A stretch of 64,000 nucleotides of DNA, from contig NC_134847.1 of assembly GCF_965363235.1 (NCBI RefSeq), positions 54,840,439 through 54,904,438 on the forward strand. The letters run 5' to 3'. Positions 40,601 through 52,600 of this stretch are shown piece by piece. A program made the position numbers and the translations under genes. This stretch comes from Mytilus galloprovincialis. Its lineage: Eukaryota; Mollusca; Bivalvia; Mytilida; Mytilidae. The notes under the pieces are model-generated. The model did no database searches and was not told the origin of the DNA. It saw nothing but the letters and a program-made list of their open reading frames with translations. Numbering within the stretch: position 1 is the first letter of the stretch; each line of letters starts with the position of its first letter.

Positions 40601-43600
40601 TGGTTAATTCCAGGTCACAAAGTTGGGCAAAAATATTTGATGATTATGCTAATGACGTCATACAGCCTTATGTAAAATCTTGCATCGATAAGTATTCAAA
40701 AGTAGACATTGTATTTGATGTTTACTAAATGAATAATTTAAAGGCTGTGACAAGATAAAGGCAATGTTCTTGTACCAGATGGAAAGGTGTTGGTTCTGGT
40801 AGAACACCAAGAGTATGGAGTAGTTTTCTCTGTGAAGATGACAAAAAAACGAAATTGTTCAAGTTTCTTGCTGACATAATTTGCTTCTTAAGAGACTATT
40901 ACAAATGTGTATATTACTCAATTTCAATAAAGATACTTGCTATCTATCCCCTTGTAATCATGAAGAAGCAGATACACGAATGTTTGTCCATGTTCGGCAT
41001 GATTATAAAAAGTGTTGTTAAATGTAATTTTAGGTAGTACTGACACAGATGTAATAGTATCAAGAACTGCAGCAATCGCAAAATTGTGTAGAACAAATTG
41101 CAGATAGGTTATGGAAGGAATAACGACTTTGATGGCTTCCTGCACGTGACATATCAAATGCGTTTGGTCCTTGTGTAGCTGCTTTTCCTTTCGTCCATGC
41201 ATTTAGTGGATGTGGCACTTTGTCGAATTGTCATGAGAAAGGCAAAAGGTCAGCTTAAATAACAATGGAAGGTTTTCCAGATGTGAAGGATGTTTTTTTA
41301 GGCTTAAGTATGGAGCGAATTAGGTCTTGATCGTGTAAATTATCCTCGATCGTTAACGACTCATCTCCGAGATATGACTTCCCTTCCCGAACATCACCCA
41401 CAGGTGGCAATGGGATTTGAAAATGTGAATGTGATTTGAATTGTTTGCCAGGAAGCAGCGGCATTGTGATGCAATTCCGCCTACAAGAGGTTCTTTTCCA
41501 GAGCACATCAAAAGAGAAGTATATCAAGGAGGAGTTGCATGGGCTCAGCCTGATTCATGTATTCGACAGGTACGTGTTCCAAGTCATGAACACTGTGGTT
41601 GGATGAAAGAAAGAATCAATGACAGTTGGAAACCGAAATGGACTTCTTTGACTACCGTTGCATCCTCGAGTCAGAAAATTTTGAAATGCGGAGCCGAAAA
41701 CCGAGCTGTGTTGGTAACTGTAGATGCTACCGTTCTGGCCTTCCTTGTACGGGTTGTTGTAACTATCAGATAATTATAAAATAAGCAATCTGTCTTTCTA
41801 ACCAAACTAGGCATTTAAACTTAACAAAGAGTGTTAACACTTGTTAAGTTGATGGTAATTATATGTATTTGCCGCCATTTTGGAACCGGAAGTCACTATT
41901 TTTCTTCATTTATGTGTTGTTTCGTCGTACTTAGGAACTTTCTTTAACGTTTTATCATAACTTACATTGGATTATACATCCCTTGTGAAGTTGCTTGAAA
42001 GTATAAAAATTGAAATTTTTAACTTTTTTGCCGGCATTTTGAAACCGGAAGTCACCTTTAGTTTCATTAATGTATTGTCTAGTCGTAATTTAGGAACTGT
42101 CATTGACTTTTTATCATATCTAACATTGGATTTTACATATAACACACCTTTTAAAGGATAAACGAATTATTGTCAATTTGTAATGACGCCATTTCCGAAA
42201 TGTGTGGTGGCCATCTTGAAAAAATGATTTTTTTTTCTGGCCAGCAGCGGATTTTTTTTTTAGTATCATTTAGTCAACCTTAATACCAAATTTCATGCTT
42301 GTATCACGATTTGCACAATTATGTCCATAATATCTCCCACTAATACACAACAGCAGATAAAGATCGATCAAAGAACTAATAAATTCTTATTGAGATCATC
42401 AATCAAAATTAATTTCAGGAATATCAAAAAACAAAAAACAAAAATACCGAACTCCAAGGAAAATTCCAAACGAAAAGTTCTTTATCAAAAAGCAAAATCC
42501 AAAGCTCCAACGCAACGAACGAATTGGAAACTAGTCAACTGTCATAGTCCTGACTTGATAAAGAATATAGAAAATGGCGGAGTAAACCCTCTATAGGGGT
42601 AAATTCAGTAAAAAATCTCCCATTGACTTTAATGCTAATCTATGTGTGGAAATAAATTTATACCTGATTTACCTTTAGAAATTAAAATCTTTCATATATC
42701 ATTCATGAAAGTACAAATGTAGCCCTATCTTTTGCAACAGTCATGCGGCATTTTTGGGCATTCACATGGCCTTGTTTACAAACAATGTAGATTCGCACTG
42801 AATTCCTATACTGACCCCATTACTTTTCAACCCTGTAGAGGAAAAAATTAGTACATTCGGCATTTATTTTTTATTTTTTTTCAACTCTAGTTTTGATCCA
42901 TCTAACAAAAAATATTTATTACAAACATTATCTACCAATCAGAAGAGCACATGACTTCACTTTTAGACAGAAAGCTGTCCCCCCTAAATGGGCGGTCCCT
43001 GATGACGTATATTTATTTACTGAATTTACCCCTATAGCTAGTTAAATCTTTCATATGTATGACACAATCACATCAATATGTTTAACAAGAATTTCCCCGA
43101 CTTAACGAGCTCTCTCGAATGTTGTTATGTATGGTCCACAACTTGAAGTAACGGACTTTAAAACAACAATTTATTTCATTTATATACTTTGGAGTTTGGT
43201 GTGACGTCCATTGAACTAAAGGGTCCAGCTGAAGCCCGCCTCCGCGAGCGGACTTTTCGCCCAGTGTAAAACGTCACCAGTGTCAGAGCAGAAAGATTAT
43301 GAACCAGGGGTATGTCAAAGAAAATCTCGTCCTTTTTCTTACAAAGTTCATTGGAATCAACTAAGACCTTGTTGATAAATATTCCGGATAAATTTCACAA
43401 ATAATACACGATGGTCTTGAGAGTAGATTTTTGGTACTGACATTGTTTATCATATTTAAAACGTGTTATAGTATTCTTTTATGTATATTACTTTTACTGT
43501 TTAGTCTGATTTTGGTGATATGCATTTGACGTGACTTTGTATTTGTGTTTTGTATTTTACCATAATTTTCGTATTCTTGTCTTTAATTTTTGCTTAAGTC

Positions 43601-46600
43601 TTTGTCTATATGCCTTTTTGTGCTACTTTGTTACATATTCGGTAATTGTTTTTATAGTATAACACAATGTTGACTGCTATACCCCTATTTTTGACATTTT
43701 TACCTATTATACCCGTTTGTTTTGTTCACACCTCGATGTCAATATAATAGAATTTGATGTGACTTCCATACACCTGAGAGGTTTAACTACTCAAACCAGG
43801 TTTAACCCACCATTTTCTACATAAGAAAATGCCTGTACCAAGTCAGGAATATGACAGTTGTTATTCGTTTGATGTGTTTGAGCTTTTGATTTTGCTATGC
43901 GATTAAGGACTCTCCGTTTTGGATTTCCCCCGGAGTTCAGTATCTTTATTGAATTTACTTTTTGATTGCCCATTGGTAGCCTTTGACTGTTTTCTGTTGT
44001 TTAGTCGAGTTGTCAGTATTTTTTTAATCAGAAATATTTTTTCTGTGAATCTAAATAAAATATACTTACCCCGGTGTTAATTCAGATTGTCTTCTGACAG
44101 CACTGTAGCGAATAGCTATAGTACAAGCCTCGGCCAGATGTAAAGCGGCACCTCTAACAATGAATGATCTGACAAGTACCATAACCCCATATGTCACTTT
44201 AGTATTTTCAGGTTTAATATAAGTACCATCCTCTAAGACCTGATGAAAGACAACAGTATGTGTATTTCTAAATAAGTCTTAGTACTTAACTTATTTAGTA
44301 TGGTTTTTATATTCATATATCATAATTCGTTATATAACATAGTTATGAAAGGTACCAGGATTATAATTTAATACGCCAGACGCGCGTTTCGTCTACATAA
44401 GACTCATCAGTGGCGCTCAGATCAAAAAGGTTATAGAGCCAAACAAGTACAAATTTGAAGAGCATTGAGGACCCAACATTCCGAAAAGGTTGTGCCCAAT
44501 ACGGCTAAGGTAATCTATTCCTGGGATAAGAAATCCTTATTTTTCGAAAAATTTAAATTTTTGTAACAGGAAACTATAACTATTTAAAAGTATGTATTTA
44601 TAAATGGTGGATCACCTGCGTCAGACAGCAACAATTTAAATGTGATAACAGATTTCCACAAATTTTATCAATTTGTGGAAATCAGTTATCACATTCAAAT
44701 GGTTGCTCTCTAAGGCAAACTAAGAGATATTAAATAAATAAAGGCAGCAGTATTATACCGCTGTTCAAAAGTCTAAAATCGATTGAGAAAAAACTAAAAT
44801 CGAGGGAAACACATTAACTATAAGAGAAAAACAACAAAATAAAAGAACACAGAAGTGCAACAAAAAACAAACAACAATGCAACGTTCATAGAAACGAACT
44901 ATTAGATAACAACTGCTTACTTGGTACCGGACTTTACTTGGTACCGAACTCTTTTTTTTAATATGGTGGGTTGGAACTGGTTTTGTGTCTAGCCAAACCT
45001 CCGCGCTTTATCAAACCATCACTAAATTAATTGCAACTGTTGATTAAGTTGCACGATATTGAAAATCTTTAAAAAAAAAAATGCCAGATCTCGAATGTGA
45101 AGTATTTGGGTTGAAACTGTAGGAACCGAAGATTACACATTATAATTATTCTCTACAGCGCGAGGTTATTTTGGTGGTGTATTATTTAGTATTTTAGTTT
45201 GGTATCATACAATATATTACTCACTTTAGAGTATCGCATCATCATATTTTCCCGTGGAATCTTGACACTGTTAAGTTTTAGATATCCATTGTCGTTAGTT
45301 CCAAATCCAAACTTGTTACCTATCACACCGTTTTCAATTCCTACAATAGTATTTGAATTATATGTTTGTCAGATGTGTTAAATTATATAGTAAAAAGGCC
45401 TTTTACGTGTTGAAAATCTACCTCCAGTTTATGGTGAGGTTCGCGATGATGACTTTAAAGTTTTCTAAGCCATTGTGGTAATTAATTTGATGATTTGCCA
45501 CACTCGTCCTTTGTACGAACAAAATAATTTGAGATTTGTTTTACTCTTAAGGGATTAAATTTTTACAATTCTAGCAGCATGGCTGATATTTCATAACGGT
45601 TCATATTGATAACTGAGTTATAAAGAACAATCCAAACTAGAGCAAGCCCATATATATACCATTATAATATTGAAAATGGAAACCGGGAATATTTTTGTTT
45701 TATATGCTGTAAATACAAAAAAAGTATACTCATGTATGCTTTAATGTAACGATGTCCGGCGAAAAAGGTACGTTATGTATCATATCGGTTAGGTCCATAC
45801 TTTGATTCGTGTTTTTAAAACATGTTTATGCATATCAAAGCCATTTTTCTTATAAACTGTAGATGAGCATTTCTTTACCAGGCAGCAGGCTGTGGTCTTC
45901 TAAACTCCTCAACTGTAGCATGAATATATGGATGCCATGACATTTCCCTTGTGTGTATAACTGGGCAACCACCACACAATGATTTGATGTTCTTCCTACT
46001 GAAGAAAAAAACTAGTCATGGTTATCAAGTTATTAACGCATTTTGTTGTATGTACTTTTAGGTTTTGAAATATGCGATAGGACTTAATCGATCAGTGTTC
46101 AACATAAAAGTATTTTCAAGAAAACATGTATATATACAAAATGTGGCATTTCCATGGGTAAAAAGAATTTGTGGGGATACACATCAATGGGAGCCTTCCT
46201 GCCTTTGTTAGTCTTACATGATTTTTAATTTTAGTTCATTTATATATTTCGGAGTTTAGTATGACGTCCATTATCACTGTGAAGTAGCACATATTTATGT
46301 TTAGGGGCCAGCTGTAGCACGCCTCCGGGTGCGGGACTTTCCCGCTGTATTGAAGACCCGCTGGTGGTCTTCGGTTGTTTTCTTCTCTTTGGTCGGGTTG
46401 TTGTCTCTTTGACACATTCCCCATTTCGATTCTTAATTTTATAATTTTATAAACTACATATTAATTTAATCAACATGCATTCTTTTACAATAGACAATAG
46501 TATGTCTCTAATTGCGCTCCGAGTTTTAAAAACTTATTAATCGATTTTAGATATAAACTCATCGCAGACTACCAAATTCCCCAAAAAAACACATTTAGGT

Positions 46601-49600
46601 ATAAATAAATTCAACCACTAACGAGCTTCCCGACATAAGATGGATGGATACGTCATAGAACCTAAGTGACTTTGCTAAATTACATTTGGAGGTTTAGCCC
46701 TTTGTCTTGTTTTTACCTTCATGTATCAGTAGAATAACAAAACTAAAGGCTCTCAAGAGCCTGTGTCGCTCACCTTGGTCTATGTGCATATTAAACAATG
46801 GACACAGATAATTCATGACAAAATTGTGTTTTGGTGATCATGATGTGTTTGTAGATCTTACTTTACTGGACATTCTTCTTGCTACAATTATCTCTATCTA
46901 TAACGAACTTGGCCCAGTAATTACAGTGGAAAATATATTCTAAAAATTTACAAAAATTTCTGAAAATTGTTAAAAAATGACTATAAAGGGCAATAACTCC
47001 TTAAGGGGTAGACTGACAATTATGGTCATGTTGACTTATTTGAAGATCTTACTTTGCTGAACATTATTGCTGTTTACAGTTTATTTCTATCTATTATAAT
47101 ATTCAAGATAATAACCAAAAACTGCAAAATTTCCTTAAAATTACGAATTTGGGGGCAGCAACCCAACAACAGGTTGTCTGTTTTGTCTGAAAATTTCAGG
47201 GCAGATAGATCTTGACCTGATTAACAAATTATTCCCTGTCAGATTTGCTCTAAATGCTTTGGTTTCAGAGATATAAGCCAAAATCTACATTCCGCCTCTA
47301 TGTACTATTTTTAGCCATGGCGGCCATCTTGGTTGGTTGGCAGAGTCACGCCACACATTTTTTTTTAAACTAGATACCCCAATGATGATTGTGGCCAAGT
47401 TTGGTTTAATTTAGCCAAGTAGTTTCAGAGGAGAAGATTTTTGTAAAAGTTAACGACGACGGACGACGGACGCAAAGTGTTGGGAAAAGCTCACTTGGCC
47501 CTACGGGCCAGGTGAGCTAAAAATACACAGAAGAACGTTTAAAAGCACTAAGTGTTTATTATTGTTTTTCAAATTTGATTGTACACAACATCTTTGTATG
47601 TTGTTTTTTTATCATCTATTTTACTATATCCTTTTAGATCACACTTTCTTCTTTGCAGTTAAGGTCATTACTTACATCCGCCTGGCCAGAATTTAGTTGC
47701 AGACAAAGATGGAGTATTGAGTATGAACTCTTTCGTCTTTGGATCATATGTCGCTGTTGTCTCCAGTCCTCTCAAAAACGTACCTTTCAATAAAAATATT
47801 TAAACTAGCATCAATAGCAAAGGTACGCTACAGTTGTATTTTACATACAATTACTGTATATATATTTAAGAATTGAAAGCTTCTTTTTGTAACTTCATTT
47901 GGTTGTAAAAGCGTTGACCGAAGTACATGTTGTATGAAGCGCTTCATTCTAAAAATGTGCGCACGTTCAAATTTTAAATTTCGGAATTTGGATAGGAATT
48001 GTATGAACTTCTGGACAAATTTATTTTCGTGGAATTTTTGTCTTTTACATACAAGACTCACTACAATTTGCATTGCACTCATTTAAGAGAAGAATGCTTT
48101 TTTGTAATTTCATTGGGGTGTAAAAGTGTCGACTGAAGTACATTTGTATGAAGCGCAAAAGCGTTTCATTCTAGAAAGTGCGCACGGTTAACCCTTTTAC
48201 AACCCTATGAAATTATCATTTTTCAGCTAGGATCATGAAAACAAGATTCCTGTCAAGAGTTTCTTTTAAATACCTGTGCACTTTATTTGCAGGAGCTCGT
48301 GTCATCATGAATGTTACATTTCACTTTGAAATGAAGGTTTATTTCCAGAATGTCGAGAGATTGCTGTTAGCCAGTCAAAATAACGTTTCAAAATAAAACA
48401 TACATGCAATGTAATTATTATGGATTCGAACACATTTTCTTGTCATGATAACTCGTTTGCTCAGATCAAGATATCAATGAGGGCTACTTGCTACATAAAA
48501 AAAAATGGAAAACAATACGCATGTGCAAATAAAGACGTTGATATTAAATGTGTCTGAAACATTAATTTGGTTCATATGTGCAACAAGTTAAAATCAGTCC
48601 TTGATCATAGCACAACTGTATAGTTTCCCTCAAATGTATTCAACTGACCATGTCCTAATTCAGTTTGAGCATATGTTCCAATTATTTTCTCCTGATAGGC
48701 TAAGGATAACCATTTAGCTTTTTGTTCTTCTGTTCCTTGTTGTTCTAAAGTGGGGATAAACATTCCAGTATTGATGCCTATTGGATCTGTCTCGTTTGGA
48801 AAAGCGCTCCTGTAAATATATAATAAGTTAACCCTATTAGATATAGGAAAATGTGGTGTGAGTGCCAATGAGACAACTCTCCATCCACTTAACAATTTAA
48901 AAAAAAGTAAACCATTATAGGTCAATGTACGGCCTTTAACACGGAGCTTTGGCTCACACCGAACAATAAGCTATAAAGGGCCCCAAAATTACTAGTGTAA
49001 AACCATTCAAACGGGGAAACCAACGGTCTAATCTATATAAAATTTAAAAAAAACAAGAAACGGAAAACACGTACATGTATAATAGTTATCAAATTACATA
49101 AACAAACGACAACTACTGTACATCAGATTCCTGACTTAGGTCGATGTCTCTGCTGGTGGACTGTTAGTCCCCGAGGGTATCACCAGCCCAGTAGCCAGTA
49201 CTTCGGTACTGGCATGAAAATACGGATTTTTTGTGTTATAAAAATTTTCTGTTACAAAATGTTAGAAATAATTATAAATTAAGGAATGTATCTCCCTCAT
49301 GCATAGCTCTGATTCCTTTCACGGATTTGGCTATACTTTTTGGACCTTTTGGATTATAGCTCTTCATCTTTTATATAAGCTTTGGATTTCAAATATTTTG
49401 GCTACGAGCATCACTGAAGAGACATGTATTGTCGAAATGCGCATCTGGTGCAGTAAAATTGGTACCGTTAATGTTATTAGGACAGGTGCAAACATTTGCA
49501 GCGGGATTTAACGTTTTAATGGATCCAAACCTTCTCCCTTTTTTCTGAAACAATAGCATGACATCACAACATGGAAAAACACACAATAAAATATCAATTG

Positions 49601-52600
49601 GCAGGCTTAACTCGATCAAAAAACTATATTAATACACTATAAACGAATAAATTTGATCTATGATATCTGAATGCAAATGCACAGTTAATAAGATATTAGG
49701 GACAAACATTCAAGGCCAAAAACCAAACAAACAAGTCCAAACAAAGCCATGTCAAGACACCACTGCGAAATATTTAATCCTTCGAAAATATTCACTTTTA
49801 AAAAAAAAAAAAAACAAAAAAAAAAAAACAGTTTTTAAAAAATACAGGTAAATCTAAGTTTATACAAATGTAGTAAGAAGAAGTGATATTCCAAATAATC
49901 AAAGCTGGTATATAGACAAGATCCATATAAATATAAAATAACAAAACAGCATTATAAACATTATCAACAGGTCGAATTGAGAGTACTCGCAGTTACTGAC
50001 AGCTAGTTAAAAGCCAAAAACAATTAATAATATAAAAAAAAATCATGCATCAGAGACTAAAATCAACTAAAACACATCCCAGGGACATAGTATTTTAACG
50101 TCATGAACAGTCAGAGAAGACATGACTTGTGCAATGCCAAAAATAAATGTATCGACAGGTAGTAGGATAGTGAGTATGGTTTTTCGTTTGTAATATGATT
50201 GAGAGGTTTTTTTAGACTTATATAGCCAGATATATTTCAATCGTCGTAATTTCTATTCCATCTTCTTTTCCCTGAATGTGAGCATCTGAATTATACTGTT
50301 CATCAAGTTTGTACTTCCAACACAACGCATTTTGTTTGAGTTTTTTAAGTTGGAGCAACACAACGGGTTGCCACTTGTGGAGCAAGTTCGGCTTACCCTT
50401 CCGTAGGAGCTTAGATCATCCACAGTTTTTGGTTGGGTTTTTATTGGTGAATCTTTGATTTTATATGTAGTGTTTTGTGTATTGTTGTTTGTTTGTTCGT
50501 TTTCTTTTTAGCCATTACTTTTTCAATTTATTTTCGATTTATGATAATGAAGGTCTCTTTGGTATCTTTTGCCTCTTTTTTATAAGATCTTGACAACACA
50601 AATATTGACTAAAAGAGAACATTCTACACAAAAACACAAAAGAAAAGGCATACTGGAAAGAGAAGAAATATACGATAAATAAGCTTGGGATACGCTACTA
50701 TTTCAAGAATAATTATATGTCTACCTATCGCATCCAAGACGAAAAAAAAGTGTAAAAATTCAACGTCACAATTATTCCTGAAAATGGAACAGTACACATT
50801 ACGACTTATAAAGGAAAAGAAAATGGGAAACTATAATAGTAGAAAATATATCCAACAAATAAGTTTCGGCTAATCTGCTTTTTAGAGAATAGGCTAATGG
50901 GTTGATTACTGATATATAAAAGTATACATCTTACTGTTTATATATCATCAAATCATTTCTGTCTGTTAGTCCATGCTTTTCAATCTGTTTTTTAACATGC
51001 ATGTGTTTTGTTAAGGCAGTTTCATACTGTTCCTCTACACTACAATACGACCAAGGTTTAAGCTGTCTATAAAACGGATCTTCACGTACAATGTTTTCTA
51101 CAAAAAAAAGTTAAGAAAAAGTAAGCAATGTAGGTTTCATTTCACATATTGAAAGATGGGTTACGTGGGGATTCTCATAGTATTTTAATATGGAAGCTTC
51201 AAAGTTATCTGACATGAGTTAATGGGTCGTTCCGAAATGTGCCTTGTAGTTGTGGTACCGTAAACAATAGAACTCAATCAAAAATAGCTTAATATTGTAT
51301 TGTCAAAAACACATGATGACAAAATCAAGTTTACCAAGTATGAAAGCTTTCTGGTATAATGGCGTAAATTCCTGAGCATATAATGATTTCCAATTTCACG
51401 CACAGGCGCTTGGGTATATGATACAGATATTCTTTAGCCTGATAAAAATAGAAGTTAAACAAATGACATAAAATGATTGAACGTTCTACATTGTCAACTG
51501 TCAAATTCACACAATCCAATAAAGATTTTTATTTTTTTTTGTCCTGATTAAAATAGTTTATTTTCTATATTTATACTACATATATCTACCACCACTATCC
51601 ATACTGAGAAACATTTGTTTAAATCACTCGAAACTAGGTGAGACATGCACATTGGTGAAACATATGTGTTATAAATATAGAAAATTGAATATTTTAATCA
51701 ACAACAAAACAATTTAAAAAAAGAATCTAAAGCATATACCCAAACGCCTGTGATCCCGGCCTGTCTCTACATCGGTTATAACGCCTGTGATCCAGGCCTG
51801 TCTCTACATCGGTTATAACGCCTGTGATCCAGGCCTGTCACTACATCGGTTATAACGCCTGTGATCCAGGCCTGTCACTACATCGGTTATAACGCCTGTG
51901 ATCCAGGCGTCTCTACATCGGTTATAACGCCTGTGATCCAGGCCTGTCTCTATATCGGTTATAACGCCTGTGATCCAGGCCTGTCACTACATCGGTTATA
52001 ACGCCTGTGATCCAGGCCTGTCTCTACATCGGTTATAACGTCTGTAATCCAGGCCTGTCACTACATCGGTTATAACGCCTGTGATCCAGGCCTGTCTCTA
52101 CATCGGTTATAACGCCTGTGATCCAAGCCTGTCTCTACATCGGTTATAACGCCTGTGATCCAGGCCTGTCTCTACATCGGTTATAACGCCTGTCTTGTCT
52201 CTTTCTCACCAGCAATGCCATTGTCACTGGGTAATTTTCCCCACTGGCATGTAAAGATCCAGAATCAAATCTCGCATAGTCATTTTTTTCTGCTAAGAGT
52301 ATGGATCCAGAAGAATAGCTCACTTGTCCTGATTAAAATAGTTTATTTTCTATATTTATACTACATATATCTACCACCACTATCCATACTGAGAAACATT
52401 TGTTTAAATCACTCGAAACTAGGTGAGACATGGACATTGGTGAAACATATGTGTTATAAATATAGAAAATTGAATATTTTAATCAACAACAAAACAATTT
52501 AAAAAAAGAATCTAAAGCATATACCCAAACGCCTGTGATCCCGGCCTGTCTCTACATCGGTTATAACGCCTGTGATCCAGGCCTGTCTCTACATCGGTTA

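Noticed and set aside
41255-41527. 90-codon minus-strand open frame
   Set aside because: It is antisense to the decayed transposon protein, whose plus-strand frames carry the recognisable motifs.
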